A stretch of DNA of 64,000 bases. Origin: Nocardioides marmotae. GTDB lineage: Bacteria; Actinomycetota; Actinomycetes; Propionibacteriales; Nocardioidaceae. Of this stretch, positions 6,520 to 16,081 are shown one piece after another; the first letter of the stretch is position 1; every line of letters begins with the position of its first letter. The translations under genes were made by a program, and so were the position numbers. The stretch spans positions 1,302,001 through 1,366,000 of the forward strand of contig NZ_CP053660.1 in assembly GCF_013177455.1 (NCBI RefSeq). Reading direction: 5' to 3'. A model generated the notes under the pieces. The model saw only the letters and a program-made list of their open reading frames with translations. It made no database searches and was not told where the DNA came from.

Positions 6520-9075
6520 TCAGCCGCGGGCGTCACGCTCCTGGGCGGTCAGCGCCCGGGCCAGCTCGGCGCGCGCCTCGCCGACGTAGCGCTGCGCGCC
6601 CTTGGGGGCGGTGTTGTCGGCCAGCCAGGCGTCGAGCCGGGCGACGGTCTCCGCCGAGGCCAGGAGCCGCGGGAAGCCGTGCTCGAGCACGACCGAGCCC
6701 TTGTGGAAGCCGAGGCTGTCGATCGCGGTCTCGGCGGCCTCGAGGTACTTCTCGAGGTACGGCGCCGCGACCTCCTCCTGGTTGAACCGGAAGATGGAGA
6801 GCACCATCTCGCGCGAGGTCTCGTTCGGCGTGGCGGGGTCCATGATCGCGGCCCAGCCGGCCTGCTTGGCCGCGGCGGTCGGCTGCGCCACACGGGCGGC
6901 GGCCGCCTTCTCCCGGCCGGCGCTCGTCGCGTCGCGGTCGAGCTCGGCGTCGATCTCGGCGTCGGTGAAGACCCCGAGGCGGGCGAGGTTCTTCACCAGC
7001 TCCCAGCGCAGGTCCTGGTCGACGCTGAGGCCCTCGACGGTGAAGGAGCCGTCGAGCAGCCCGCGCAGGTCGGCGACGGCCTGCTCGGAGCGGGCCGCCA
7101 GCGCGTAGGAGCGGGCGAAGGTCAGCTGGTGGTCGCTGCCGGCCTCCGCGGCGAGCAGGAGCGAGCGCAGCCCGGTCTCCCACTCCTCCTGGAGGGCGGG
7201 TCGCCCGGCCGGGTCGGAGTAGAGCTCGACCGCGAGGGCGGTGGAGGCCGGGATCCGGGTGACGCCCCAGGCGTCGGTCTCCTGGCCGATGTTGGCCAGC
7301 ACCAGGCGGACCCAGTCGGTCGCCGACAGCTCGCCGTCGCGGGTCATGTCCCAGGCGGCCGTCCACGCGACGGCGCGGGGGAGGGAGTCCTCGAGCTTCG
7401 AGAGCCCGCCGATGACGGTCTGCAGGGAGCGCTCGTCGAGGCGGATCTTGGCGTAGGCGTGGTCCTCGTCGTTGAGCAGCAGCAGCGCCGGCTGCTCGGT
7501 CCCGACGAGTGCCTCGACGGCCGTCGAGGCGCCCTCGACGTCGACCTCGAGGTACTCGCGCCGCACGAGGCGGCCGTCGACCTCGTCGTACAGGCCGATG
7601 CCGAGGCGGTGGCGGCGCAGCGTCGGCCAGTCGGGGTGGGCCGACTGCTCGACGGAGAACGACGTGTAGCGGCCCTGGTCGTCGAGCTCGAAGGCCGGGG
7701 CGAGGGTGTTGACGCCGGCGGTCTGCAGCCACTCCTGGGCCCAGCCCTTGAGCTCGCGGCCCGAGGACTTCTCCAGCGCCGCGAGCAGGTCGGCGAAGGT
7801 GGCGTTGGAGAACGCGTGGTCCTTGAAGTACTGGCGCAGGCCGGCCAGGAACGGGTCGAGCCCGACCCAGGCGACCAGCTGCTTGAGCACAGAGGCGCCC
7901 TTGGCGTAGGTGATCATGTCGAAGTTCACCTCGACCGCGTGCAGGTCGACGTTGTCGGCCGCGATCGGGTGCGTCGAGGGCAGCTGGTCGGCGCGGTAGC
8001 CGGTCTGCTTGCGCGCGTTGGCGAAGCCGGTCCAGGCGTCGGTGAAGTCGGTGGCCTCGGCCTCGCACCAGTAGCAGGCCCACTCCGCGAAGGACTCGTT
8101 GAGCCAGAGGTCATCCCACCACTTCATGGTCACCAGGTCGCCGAACCACATGTGCGCCATCTCGTGGGTGATCACCGAGGTGCGGAACTCGTAGAACGAG
8201 CGCGGCTGGCGGCTGCGGGGGAGGTACTCATCGCGCAGCGTCACGCAGCCGGCGTTCTCCATCGCGCCCATGTTGTACTCCGGCACGTAGAGCTGGTCGT
8301 ACTTGCCGAAGGGGTAGGGGTAGTCGAACTTCTCCTCGAAGAAGGCGAAGCTCTGCTTGGTGAGCTGGACCAGCTCCTCGGTGTCCATGTGCTCGACGAG
8401 CGACTGGCGGCAGTAGTGGCCGAGCGGGATCGAGCCGTGCTTGCCCTCGTAGACGTCGTGCTCGGCGTGGTACTCGCCGGCGACGATCGCGGTGATGTAG
8501 GTCGACATCGGCTTGGTCGGCTCGAAGGCCCAGACCGCGGCCCCCTCGCCGGCCGGCTGCGGCTCGGGGGTGGGGGAGTTCGACACGACGGCCCAGTGCG
8601 CGGGCGCGGTCACGGTGAAGGTGAACGGCGCCTTGAGGTCGGGCTGCTCGAAGGTCGTGAAGACGCGGCGGGCGTCGGGGACCTCGAACTGGGAGTAGAG
8701 GTAGACCCGGTCGTCGGCGGGGTCGACGAAGCGGTGCAGGCCCTCGCCGGTGTGGGAGTAGGTGCACTCCGCGCGCACGACGAGGGTGTTGCGCTCCTGC
8801 AGGCCCGGCAGCGCGATGCGGCTGTCGGCGTAGGCCGTGGCCGGGTCGAGGCTCTCGCCGTTGAGGGTGATCTCGTGGACGGTGGCGTCGACGAGGTCGG
8901 CGAAGGTCGCAGCGCCCGGTTCGCGGCAGGTGAACTCGATGGTGGTGGTCGAGCCGAAGGTGCGGGCGTCGGTCGCGGTGGCGCCGGTGAGGTCGAGGTC
9001 GATGGTGTACGACGTGACGTCCAGGAGGGCGGCGCGGGTGGCGGCCTCGTCCCGGGTGAGGTTGGTTCCAGGCAT
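6520..9075 (-). CDS. pepN: aminopeptidase N (M1 zinc metallopeptidase)
   Basis: An 851-residue cytosolic zinc peptidase that removes N-terminal residues from peptides in protein turnover. It has the M1 hallmarks: the exopeptidase motif GAMENAG at about 266-272 and the zinc site HEMAHMWFGDL with downstream NESFAEW at about 298-325, giving HExxH-x18-E. A long C-terminal ERAP1-like helical domain follows. Length is normal for actinobacterial PepN. The start is set at the ATG giving MPGTNLTRDEAA; an ATG three codons earlier is possible. It is divergent from the CHAP amidase gene. Confidence 0.95.
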   Translation of the reverse strand: MPGTNLTRDEAATRAALLDVTSYTIDLDLTGATATDARTFGSTTTIEFTCREPGAATFADLVDATVHEITLNGESLDPATAYADSRIALPGLQERNTLVVRAECTYSHTGEGLHRFVDPADDRVYLYSQFEVPDARRVFTTFEQPDLKAPFTFTVTAPAHWAVVSNSPTPEPQPAGEGAAVWAFEPTKPMSTYITAIVAGEYHAEHDVYEGKHGSIPLGHYCRQSLVEHMDTEELVQLTKQSFAFFEEKFDYPYPFGKYDQLYVPEYNMGAMENAGCVTLRDEYLPRSRQPRSFYEFRTSVITHEMAHMWFGDLVTMKWWDDLWLNESFAEWACYWCEAEATDFTDAWTGFANARKQTGYRADQLPSTHPIAADNVDLHAVEVNFDMITYAKGASVLKQLVAWVGLDPFLAGLRQYFKDHAFSNATFADLLAALEKSSGRELKGWAQEWLQTAGVNTLAPAFELDDQGRYTSFSVEQSAHPDWPTLRRHRLGIGLYDEVDGRLVRREYLEVDVEGASTAVEALVGTEQPALLLLNDEDHAYAKIRLDERSLQTVIGGLSKLEDSLPRAVAWTAAWDMTRDGELSATDWVRLVLANIGQETDAWGVTRIPASTALAVELYSDPAGRPALQEEWETGLRSLLLAAEAGSDHQLTFARSYALAARSEQAVADLRGLLDGSFTVEGLSVDQDLRWELVKNLARLGVFTDAEIDAELDRDATSAGREKAAAARVAQPTAAAKQAGWAAIMDPATPNETSREMVLSIFRFNQEEVAAPYLEKYLEAAETAIDSLGFHKGSVVLEHGFPRLLASAETVARLDAWLADNTAPKGAQRYVGEARAELARALTAQERDARG

Positions 9076-9187
9076 GCGAATCATCCTGCCACCGCCCCGG
9101 CGGCGGACCCGCAAGCGCGGGGTGGGCTCGGAGAAATTACAAGATTGAAGTTCTGGCACCGCGTGTCGGTGCTTGACAATCGTTGAC

Positions 9188-9193
9188 TACAGT
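9188..9193 (+). promoter_or_regulatory. -10 hexamer TACAGT, short leader
   Basis: TACAGT lies six bases before the GTG at 9200. The surrounding 30 bp (TTGACAATCGTTGACTACAG) are notably AT-richer than the genome. This places the translation start at GTG 9200 rather than at the upstream in-frame TTG. Confidence 0.5.
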
Positions 9194-9199
9194 CCTCCT

Positions 9200-10837
9200 G
9201 TGCCCCAGCAGTCACAGCAGTCCCTCGCGCCTCGACCGACCCGGCCGAGGCGCGCGTACGCGGCCCTGGTGCTGCTGCTCGGCATCCTGGGTGCCGGCCT
9301 GGTGGCCGTGCCGGTCGCGCCGGCCCAGGCCGCCTCGACCTACCTGTGCACCGGCTACAAGGGCTGCCGGGAGGCGGGCTACTCCAACGCCGGCTACCAG
9401 GCCGCGAGCGGCAAGATGTACTGGCGGATGTACGCCGGGCACAACTGCACCAACTACGTCGCCTACCGGATGATCTCCAGCGGGATGCCCGACGAGCGGC
9501 CCTGGACCGGCAGCGGCAACGCGGAGAACTGGGGCCGCGCGATGGCCTCGATCACCGACATGACGCCGATGGTGGGCGCGGTCGCGTGGTGGAAGCAGAA
9601 CGTCGGCGGCGCCGGGTCGGCCGGCCACGTCGCCTACGTCGAGCAGGTCGTCTCCCCGACCGAGATCATCGTCTCCGAGGACAGCTGGGGCGGCGACTTC
9701 GCCTGGCGCCGGATCACCAAGGCCAACGGCAGCTGGCCCAGCGGCTTCATCCACTTCAACGACCGCGTCGTCGTCAACGACGCGCCGCCCGCGGTCGTCG
9801 GCACGCCGGTCGTGGGCCGGCCGGTCAGCGCCGAGCCGGGCGCCTGGCAGCCCACCGCGACCCTCTCCTACCAGTGGCTCGCCGCCGGCCAGCCGGTCGC
9901 CGGCGCGACGACCCCGACGTTCACCCCGACCCCGGCGCTGCAGGGCAAGCGGCTCGCGGTGCGGGTCACCGCCAACCGCAAGGGGTACGCCGCCGCGTCG
10001 GCCACCTCGCCGGTCGCGCCCGCGGTGGCGCCCGGGACGTTCGCGCAGTCCGCCGAGCCCGTGGTGACCGGGGCGGCGGAGGTCGACCAGACGCTGACCG
10101 TGTCGCGGCCGACGTACACGCCTGCGCCGGAGGTGCTCCGCGTGCAGTGGCGCGCCGACGGCAAGGCCATCCCCGGCGCGACCGGCTGGAAGCTCGTGCT
10201 CGGCCAGGAGCAGATCGGTGCCACGGTCTCCGCGCGCGTCATCGTCAACTCGCCGGGCTACCAGCGCCTGGTCCTGGACACCCCGGCCACCGAGCCGGTC
10301 ATCGCCGGGGCCATCGAGGTGACCCGCGACTTCGGCGTCCGCGGGGTGGCCCGCGTCGGGCGCACGCTCACCGCGGTCCCGGGTGAGTTCACCCCGGCCG
10401 ACGCGGCCGTGACCCTGACCTGGCTGCGCGACGGCGCGCCGGTCGGCACCGGCCCGTCGTACACCCTGCTCCCCGAGGACGCCGGGCGTCGGATCTCGCT
10501 GCGGGCCGACCTCGCCGCGCAGCACTACCGCAGCGCCCGCAGCACGGTCCGCGCCGAGGGCCGGGTGGCGACGACGTCCTCCCTCGTGCTCCGCACCAAC
10601 GGCCGGGCCGGCCGGGCCGTGGTCGTGGTCGAGGTGACCGCCCCGGGCGTGGCCGCGCCCACCGGGCCGGTGAAGGTGAAGGTCGGCGGCCGGGTCGTCA
10701 ACGCGACGGTCGACGGCGGGCGCGCCCGCGTCGTGGTGCCGAAGCTGAAGGCCGGCAAGCACGCGGTGACGGTCGTCTACCGCGGCACCGACGTGGTGCG
10801 CAGCAGCCGGGCGACCGCGACCGTGGTCGTGCGCTGA
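9200..10837 (+). CDS. secreted CHAP-domain amidase with Ig-like repeats
   Basis: Predicted extracellular peptidoglycan amidase/endopeptidase, 545 residues. It starts with an Arg-rich n-region and a signal peptide ([25 protein letters not shown], about 19-43). A CHAP domain (about 45-190) has the catalytic Cys83 in [10 protein letters not shown] and the His near 143 in GHVAYVEQV. Three or four repeated beta-sandwich modules of about 85 residues follow (each with a YQW/QWRADG/TWLRDG core, resembling the Ig-like repeats of actinobacterial surface proteins), then a final Ig-like module of the [10 protein letters not shown] type. No LPXTG or TM anchor is seen, so it is probably released or bound through the repeats. 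Possible roles are cell separation or wall remodelling. Confidence 0.85.
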   Translation: MPQQSQQSLAPRPTRPRRAYAALVLLLGILGAGLVAVPVAPAQAASTYLCTGYKGCREAGYSNAGYQAASGKMYWRMYAGHNCTNYVAYRMISSGMPDERPWTGSGNAENWGRAMASITDMTPMVGAVAWWKQNVGGAGSAGHVAYVEQVVSPTEIIVSEDSWGGDFAWRRITKANGSWPSGFIHFNDRVVVNDAPPAVVGTPVVGRPVSAEPGAWQPTATLSYQWLAAGQPVAGATTPTFTPTPALQGKRLAVRVTANRKGYAAASATSPVAPAVAPGTFAQSAEPVVTGAAEVDQTLTVSRPTYTPAPEVLRVQWRADGKAIPGATGWKLVLGQEQIGATVSARVIVNSPGYQRLVLDTPATEPVIAGAIEVTRDFGVRGVARVGRTLTAVPGEFTPADAAVTLTWLRDGAPVGTGPSYTLLPEDAGRRISLRADLAAQHYRSARSTVRAEGRVATTSSLVLRTNGRAGRAVVVVEVTAPGVAAPTGPVKVKVGGRVVNATVDGGRARVVVPKLKAGKHAVTVVYRGTDVVRSSRATATVVVR

Positions 10838-10877
10838 CCCGACGGCCTTCGGCGGCCCCGCCGGCCAGATCGCGGTG

Positions 10878-11016
10878 ATGCAGCGCGAGCTGGTCGACGA
10901 GCGGCGGTGGCTGGGGGAGAGCGTCCGGGGTCACCGCGGCCGTCGTCGGGGTGATCGTGAGCCTCGCGTTGTTCTTCGCGCTGCTCGGCCTGGGCCTGCA
11001 CCTGCTGGCCGGATGA
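10878..11016 (+). pseudogene. possible frameshifted small membrane protein
   Basis: From ATG 10878 the frame reads [15 protein letters not shown] and then becomes low-quality. Shifted by one base after about 10930, it encodes a convincing TM helix ([20 protein letters not shown] then LGLHLLAG) with a stop at 11014-11016. Neither piece stands alone: the TM frame has no good start because of a TGA at its 5' side. It may be a short gene with a single-base error or mutation, or coincidence. Nothing else is seen between 10838 and 11102. Confidence 0.3.
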
Positions 11017-11102
11017 GGCTGACCGGGTGAGGCTGGCCGGGTGCGGGCGGGGCGATCCGGACAGCCAGGAACAGCCGACGGCCCCCGGGTGTTGAGCGTG
11101 CC

Positions 11103-11717
11103 ATGACTGCTGCCACGCCGACCACGGCCGACTTCTGGTTCGACCCCGCCTGCCCCTTCGCCTGGATCACCTCGCGCTGGATCCTCGAGGTGGAGAAGGT
11201 CCGCGACATCTCCGTCACCTGGCACCTGATGTCCCTGGCCTACCTCAACCAGGACAAGGACATCCCCGACGAGTACCGCGAGTTCCTCAAGACGGCGTGG
11301 CAGCCCGTGCGGGTCGTCATGGCCGCCGAGCAGGCGCACGGCAAGGACGTGGTGCTGCCGCTCTACACCGCCCTCGGCACCCGGCGGCACAACCAGGGCC
11401 AGGACTTCACCCGCGAGGTGATCGAGTCGGCGCTGGAGGAGGCCGGGCTCCCGACGTCCCTGGCCGACGCGATGGACGACTCCTCCTACGACGAGGCGAT
11501 CAAGAAGTCCCACCACCTCGGCATGGACCAGGTCGGCGACGAGGTCGGCACGCCCACCATCGCCATCGAGGGCACGGCCTTCTTCGGCCCCGTCCTCTCC
11601 TCGATCCCCAAGGGCGAGGAGGCCGGCAAGGTGTGGGACGGCGCGGTGCTGCTCGCCGGCTTCCCGCACTTCTTCGAGCTCAAGCGCTCACGCACCGGCG
11701 AGCTCGACTTCAGCTAG
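11103..11717 (+). CDS. mycothiol-dependent nitroreductase (Rv2466c-like), CPFA active site
   Basis: A 204-residue thioredoxin-fold DsbA-like protein of the Rv2466c family, which in mycobacteria reduces nitro compounds using mycothiol. The family core is clear: [18 protein letters not shown] at 9-26, SLAYLNQ, AAEQAHG, and the C-terminal GTPTIAIEG and FFELKR. Rv2466c itself, as I recall it, has a CPWC site; here Cys17 is followed by PFA, so the resolving cysteine is missing and the enzyme would be a monothiol type. Mycothiol dependence fits an actinobacterium. It is convergent with the GPP34 gene. Confidence 0.85.
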   Translation: MTAATPTTADFWFDPACPFAWITSRWILEVEKVRDISVTWHLMSLAYLNQDKDIPDEYREFLKTAWQPVRVVMAAEQAHGKDVVLPLYTALGTRRHNQGQDFTREVIESALEEAGLPTSLADAMDDSSYDEAIKKSHHLGMDQVGDEVGTPTIAIEGTAFFGPVLSSIPKGEEAGKVWDGAVLLAGFPHFFELKRSRTGELDFS

Positions 11718-11723
11718 ACCGCG

Positions 11724-12401
11724 TCACGACGAGGCTGCGGCCGCGACCCCTCCGGCCGCGATCGCCGTCGACATCGCGGCGGTCGAGGCGGCGATCGCGT
11801 CCTTGACCGCCTTCGCGGCCCAGTCGCCGTCGGCGAGCGCCTTCGCCCGCCGGCGGACCTCGCCGGCCGACATGCCCTGGTGCTCCACCGTCCGGTGCGC
11901 GCGGCCGAGCGCGTCGAGCAGCGCCACCAGCGCGCGGGTGCGATCGTCGGGCTCGGCGCCGGAGACGAGCGCGGCGGTGAGCGCACGGCGTACGGCGTCC
12001 TCGTGGGTGGAGTCCACCGCGGGCCAGGTCGTCCGGGGGAACAGGCCGAGCACCTTGTCGCGGCGCGCCTGCACCATCCCGCGCCGCTCGAGGCTCGCGA
12101 GCAGGTCGTCCTTGACGCCCTTGCCGAGCCGGCCGACGAGGTCCTGGGCGCTGCGCTCCTTCTCCGCGACCGTGGCCAGAGCCGCCGCGAGCAGGGGGTC
12201 CTGGGGCGGCGTCGTCGCCGTGGCCCGGACCTTCGCGGTCTGCCAGAACCCGCGCTTCTCCTCGACCTCCACGGCCCCGGCGAGCGCGAGCTCGACCAGG
12301 AGCGCACCGCCGAGCGCGGTCGGCAGGTAGCTGCTCGCGGCGAGCGTGCCCTTGGCGTCGTCGAGGAGCAGGAGCAGCAGGTCCTCCGCGATCAGCGTCA
12401 T
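11724..12401 (-). CDS. GPP34 (GOLPH3-like) phosphoprotein
   Basis: A 225-residue bacterial relative of Golgi phosphoprotein 3, mostly alpha-helical. It begins MTLIAEDLLLLLLDDAKGTL and keeps the helical pattern LGGALLVELALAGAVEV and RTLVALLDALGRAH. Eukaryotic GOLPH3 binds phosphatidylinositol 4-phosphate; the role of bacterial versions is not settled. The start at 12401 is supported by the TAGCGT hexamer seven bases upstream. It is divergent from metG, with only about 75 bp between the starts. Confidence 0.85.
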   Translation of the reverse strand: MTLIAEDLLLLLLDDAKGTLAASSYLPTALGGALLVELALAGAVEVEEKRGFWQTAKVRATATTPPQDPLLAAALATVAEKERSAQDLVGRLGKGVKDDLLASLERRGMVQARRDKVLGLFPRTTWPAVDSTHEDAVRRALTAALVSGAEPDDRTRALVALLDALGRAHRTVEHQGMSAGEVRRRAKALADGDWAAKAVKDAIAASTAAMSTAIAAGGVAAAASS

Positions 12402-12408
12402 GCGGATC

Positions 12409-12414
12409 ACGCTA
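12409..12414 (-). promoter_or_regulatory. -10 hexamer TAGCGT for the GPP34 gene
   Basis: Reads TAGCGT on the minus strand, seven bases before the ATG at 12401. It excludes the longer in-frame extension to 12446. Confidence 0.45.
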
Positions 12415-12462
12415 GCGCCGTCCGCGGTCGGCGCCGAGGCGGCCACCGCGGCCGCCCGACCC

Positions 12463-12468
12463 TAGGAT
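12463..12468 (+). promoter_or_regulatory. -10 hexamer TAGGAT for metG
   Basis: TAGGAT lies seven bases before the metG ATG, so the transcript would be leaderless or nearly so. Confidence 0.5.
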
Positions 12469-12475
12469 CGAGCCC

Positions 12476-14272
12476 ATGAGCCGAGTCCTGTCCGCCGTCG
12501 CCTGGCCCTACGCCAACGGTCCGCGCCACATCGGCCACGTCGCCGGTTTCGGCGTGCCCTCCGACGTCTTCAGCCGCTACATGCGGATGGCCGGGCACGA
12601 CGTCCTGATGGTCTCCGGCACCGACGAGCACGGCACCCCGATCCTCATCGCCGCCGACGAGGCGGGGGTCTCCCCGCAGGAGCTCGCCGACCGCAACCAC
12701 CGCATCATCGCCGAGGACCTCGCCGCGCTCGGCGTCTCCTACGACCTCTACACGCGCACCACGACGCGCAACCACCACGCGGTCGTCCAGGAGCTGTTCC
12801 TCGGCGTCTACGAGAACGGCTACTTCGTCGAGAAGACGACGTACGGCGCCATCTCCCCGTCCACCGGCCGCACCCTGCCCGACCGCTACATCGAGGGCAC
12901 CTGCCCGATCTGCGGGTACGACGGCGCGCGCGGCGACCAGTGCGACAACTGCGGTAACCAGCTCGACCCCGCCGACCTGAAGAACCCCGTCTCCCGGATC
13001 AACGGCGAGACCCCGGAGTTCGTCGAGACCCAGCACTTCTTCCTCGACCTGCCCGCCCTCGCCGACGCGCTGGGTGAGTGGCTCGACGAGCGCGAGGCGA
13101 CCGGCCTGTGGCGGCCCAACGTCATCCGGTTCAGCCAGAACATCCTCAAGGAGATCCGGCCGCGCGCGATGACGCGCGACATCGACTGGGGCATCGCGGT
13201 CCCGCTCGACGGGTGGCGGGAGAACCCCACCAAGAAGCTCTACGTCTGGTTCGACGCCGTCATCGGCTATCTCTCCGCCTCGATCGAGTGGGCGCGCCGC
13301 TCGGGCGACCCCGAGGCCTGGCGTCAGTGGTGGAACGACCCCGAGGCCCTGTCGTACTACTTCATGGGCAAGGACAACATCACCTTCCACTCCCAGATCT
13401 GGCCGGCCGAGCTGCTCGCCTACGCCGGCAAGGGCGAGAAGGGCGGCTCGCCGCGGGAGTACGGCGTGCTCAACCTGCCGACCGAGGTCGTCTCCTCGGA
13501 GTTCCTCACCATGGAGGGTCGGAAGTTCTCCTCCTCCAAGAAGGTCGTCATCTACGTCCGCGACCTGCTCAGCCGCTACCAGCCCGACGCGTTCCGCTAC
13601 TTCGTCGCCGCAGCCGGCCCGGAGAACCAGGACGCCGACTTCACCTGGGCGGAGTTCGTCCGCCGCACCAACGACGAGCTGGTCGCCGGCTGGGGCAACC
13701 TGGTCAACCGCACCGCCACCATGATCGCCAAGAACTTCGGCGAGATCCCGCCCGCGGGCGACCTCACCCCCGAGGACGAGGCCGTGCTGGCCGTCGCCGA
13801 GGGCGCCTTCGCCACGGTCGGCGAGCTGATCGGCCGCCACCGGCAGAAGCAGGCGATCGGCGAGGCGATGCGCGCGGTCGGCGAGGTCAACAAGTACGTC
13901 TCGGACACCGAGCCGTGGAAGCTCAAGGGCGAGGACCAGCGCGAGCGGCTCGGCACGGTCCTCCACGTCGTGGCCCAGTGCGTCGCCGACCTCAACCTGG
14001 TCCTCGCGCCGTTCCTGCCGTTCTCGGCCAACCTCGTCGACGCCGCGCTCGGTGGCGCCGGCGACGTCGCGCCGATGCCGCGCATCGAGGAGGCCGAGGA
14101 CCTCGACGGCGGGGCGGGCTACCCGATCATCACCGGCGACTACGCCGCGGTGCCCCGCTGGGAGCGCCGCCCGATCGTCGTCGGCGCGCCGGTCGCCAAG
14201 CCGACCCCGATCTTCACCAAGCTCGACCCCTCGGTCGTCGAGGAGGAGCTCGCCCGGCTCACGGGGGAGTGA
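12476..14272 (+). CDS. metG: methionyl-tRNA synthetase
   Basis: Class I aminoacyl-tRNA synthetase charging tRNA-Met, 598 residues. HIGH is at 18-21 ([10 protein letters not shown]). A zinc knuckle [18 protein letters not shown] lies at about 143-160, and the KMSKS-equivalent is KFSSSKK near 349-355. The anticodon-binding helical domain follows ([11 protein letters not shown]). No C-terminal EMAP/tRNA-binding domain is present, as in the short actinobacterial form. The zinc knuckle keeps only one full set of four cysteines, as in other single-knuckle MetRS proteins. Confidence 0.96.
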   Translation: MSRVLSAVAWPYANGPRHIGHVAGFGVPSDVFSRYMRMAGHDVLMVSGTDEHGTPILIAADEAGVSPQELADRNHRIIAEDLAALGVSYDLYTRTTTRNHHAVVQELFLGVYENGYFVEKTTYGAISPSTGRTLPDRYIEGTCPICGYDGARGDQCDNCGNQLDPADLKNPVSRINGETPEFVETQHFFLDLPALADALGEWLDEREATGLWRPNVIRFSQNILKEIRPRAMTRDIDWGIAVPLDGWRENPTKKLYVWFDAVIGYLSASIEWARRSGDPEAWRQWWNDPEALSYYFMGKDNITFHSQIWPAELLAYAGKGEKGGSPREYGVLNLPTEVVSSEFLTMEGRKFSSSKKVVIYVRDLLSRYQPDAFRYFVAAAGPENQDADFTWAEFVRRTNDELVAGWGNLVNRTATMIAKNFGEIPPAGDLTPEDEAVLAVAEGAFATVGELIGRHRQKQAIGEAMRAVGEVNKYVSDTEPWKLKGEDQRERLGTVLHVVAQCVADLNLVLAPFLPFSANLVDAALGGAGDVAPMPRIEEAEDLDGGAGYPIITGDYAAVPRWERRPIVVGAPVAKPTPIFTKLDPSVVEEELARLTGE

Positions 14273-14328
14273 CCGAGCCGGTCGGCGAGCCGGTCGGTGG
14301 CGCGCGGCCGGGTGGGTACGGGGGAGCC

Positions 14329-14592
14329 ATGAGCGAACCGATCGACGAGGCCCAGGTCCGCGCCGCGACGCAGCGCGCGGTCGACGCGACGGCGACGGCG
14401 TACGCCACGGACGCCCACATCGACGTGGAGGACACCCTGCGCCGGGAGATGGCGCAGGCCGGCCTGGCCCTGGACGACGACGCCTGGGTCCGCGAGGTGG
14501 CCCACGCCGTCCGCTCCGGGTATCCGGTCAGCTTCGCCGAGGAGGAGTCCACGACACCCGGGTCGCTGGGCGGGGACAACGGCGGTGCCTGA
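14329..14592 (+). CDS. hypothetical small protein (87 aa)
   Basis: I do not recognise it. The product is acidic, helical and cytoplasmic (EPIDEAQVRAATQRAVDATA, then a DVEDTLRREMAQAG helix) with a Gly/Ser-rich C-terminus and no signal or TM. GGGGGA lies about seven bases before the ATG. Codon third positions are GC-rich as in the neighbours, which argues for a real gene. It lies 56 bp after metG in the same direction. Confidence 0.55.
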   Translation: MSEPIDEAQVRAATQRAVDATATAYATDAHIDVEDTLRREMAQAGLALDDDAWVREVAHAVRSGYPVSFAEEESTTPGSLGGDNGGA

Positions 14593-14605
14593 CCGCGCGG
14601 ACCCC

Positions 14606-14611
14606 TAGGCT
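14606..14611 (+). promoter_or_regulatory. -10 hexamer TAGGCT
   Basis: TAGGCT lies seven bases before the ATG at 14619, implying independent, near-leaderless transcription of the LURP-one protein gene. Confidence 0.5.
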
Positions 14612-14618
14612 GCGGCCC

Positions 14619-15188
14619 ATGACCGCGCAGATGTACCTGCCGACCTTCTACGTCAAGCAGAAGCTCGCCATGACCACCAACCGCTACGAGCTGTACGCCG
14701 CGAACCCCGACGGCTCCTTCGGGCAGCTCTACGGGCTGGCGGAGCAGAAGCGGCTGGCGTTCAAGGAGCAGGTCACCTTCTTCGCCGACGCCAGCAAGCA
14801 GCGTGCCGTCTTCGCGTTCAAGGCCCGCAAGCGCATCGACCTCAACGCGGGCTACGACATCACCGACGAGACCGGGCAGCAGCTCGGGTTCTTCCGCAAG
14901 GACTTCGGCAAGAGCCTGCTCCGCTCGACGTTCCACGTCGAGGGCCCCGGCTACCAGGGCACCGGCCAGGAGCGCAGCCAGGGCGTGGCGCTGATCCGGC
15001 GCTTCACCGACATCCCGTTCCTGCCGATCCACTTCGACTTCGTCGGCAGCGACGGGCAGCCGCTGTTCTCGGTCGAGCGGCAGGCCTCGATGCGCGACAA
15101 GTACACCGTCAACGTGCCCGACCAGCGGGTCGACTTCCGGGTCGCGGCCGCCGTCGCGGTCGGTCTCGACGCGCTCATGCAGCGCTGA
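14619..15188 (+). CDS. LURP-one-related (YxjI/tubby-like fold) protein
   Basis: A 189-residue protein of the LOR/YxjI family, a 12-stranded tubby-like barrel suspected to bind lipids at the membrane surface. The sequence shows the usual beta-rich pattern: YVKQKLAMTTNRYELYA, QVTFFADASKQRAVFAFKAR, YDITDETGQQLGFFRKDF and a C-terminal hydrophobic helix (FRVAAAVAVGLDALM) that resembles the buried central helix of the tubby fold. Biochemical function unknown. Confidence 0.75.
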   Translation: MTAQMYLPTFYVKQKLAMTTNRYELYAANPDGSFGQLYGLAEQKRLAFKEQVTFFADASKQRAVFAFKARKRIDLNAGYDITDETGQQLGFFRKDFGKSLLRSTFHVEGPGYQGTGQERSQGVALIRRFTDIPFLPIHFDFVGSDGQPLFSVERQASMRDKYTVNVPDQRVDFRVAAAVAVGLDALMQR

Positions 15189-15199
15189 GGGCGGGCGCC

Positions 15200-16069
15200 G
15201 TGCTGTTCCCGGAGTCCCGGCGCGCCCTGGAGCAGCCGGCGGGCCCGCCGGTCTGGTCCGCCGAGCACGACCTGGCCGCTGAGCGGGCCGCGGCGCGCGC
15301 CGCCGCCCTCGCCGAGCCCCGCGAGGAGGTCGCCGAGGTCCGCGACGTCGACGCCGACGGCGTGCCCTGCCGGCTCTACCGCCCGGCGGGCGCCCGGCCC
15401 GGTGTCGTCGTCCACCTCCACGGCGGCGGCTTCGTCTTCCACGACGTCGAGGTGCACGACCCGGCGGCGCGGCGACTCGCCAACCGCACCGGTCTCAGCG
15501 TGCTGAGCGTCGACTACCGCCGCCCGCCCGAGGAGCCGTTCCCCGCCGCGCCCGACGACGTCTCCACGGCGCTCCGCTGGCTCCAGGCCAACGAGCCGGG
15601 GCCCTACGTCGTCCACGGCGACAGCGCCGGCGCCAACCTCGCGCTGGTCGCCGCGCTGCGCCACCCCGGCGTCCTCGCCGCGGCCGTGCTGATCTACCCC
15701 TTCCTCGACCCGAGCGCCGGCTTCGACTCCTACCGGACCGCCGGCGACGGCTTCGACCCGCGCGAGGCCGCCTGGTACTGGCAGCAGTACGCCGCCACGC
15801 CGGCCGATCTCGAGCACCCCGACCTCGCCCCGCTGCGCGCGGAGAGCCTGGCCGCGATGCCGTCGACGCTCGTCGTGACCGCCGAGCACGACCCGCTCCG
15901 CGACGAGGGGGAGCACCTCACGCTCCGCCTGGCCGAGGAGGGCGTCCAGGTCGTCTCGACCCGGTACCAGGGGCAGATCCACGGCTTCTGGCGGCACCCC
16001 TCGGTCTTCCCCGCCGCCGAGGCGCTGATGGGGCAGGTGGCCGGCTTCGTCCGCCAGCACGTCCCCTGA
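15200..16069 (+). CDS. alpha/beta hydrolase (HSL-type esterase)
   Basis: A 289-residue esterase/lipase of the hormone-sensitive lipase group (Abhydrolase_3). The oxyanion motif HLHGGGFVFHD lies at about 71-81, the nucleophile elbow GDSAGANLAL at about 139-148, the acid in AEHDPLRDEG and the catalytic His in GQIHGFWRHP. It starts at GTG 15200, 11 bp after the LOR gene stop, and ends 12 bp before rpiB, so the four genes from 14619 to 17429 could be one transcript. Substrate unknown, probably a short acyl ester. Confidence 0.88.
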   Translation: MLFPESRRALEQPAGPPVWSAEHDLAAERAAARAAALAEPREEVAEVRDVDADGVPCRLYRPAGARPGVVVHLHGGGFVFHDVEVHDPAARRLANRTGLSVLSVDYRRPPEEPFPAAPDDVSTALRWLQANEPGPYVVHGDSAGANLALVAALRHPGVLAAAVLIYPFLDPSAGFDSYRTAGDGFDPREAAWYWQQYAATPADLEHPDLAPLRAESLAAMPSTLVVTAEHDPLRDEGEHLTLRLAEEGVQVVSTRYQGQIHGFWRHPSVFPAAEALMGQVAGFVRQHVP

Positions 16070-16081
16070 GAGGATCGGACC

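Noticed and set aside
6679..9186. Plus-strand 835-codon frame opposite pepN
   Set aside because: Composition (Gly/Val/Arg/Leu-rich) is that of an antisense frame, and the minus strand carries the complete M1 peptidase signature.
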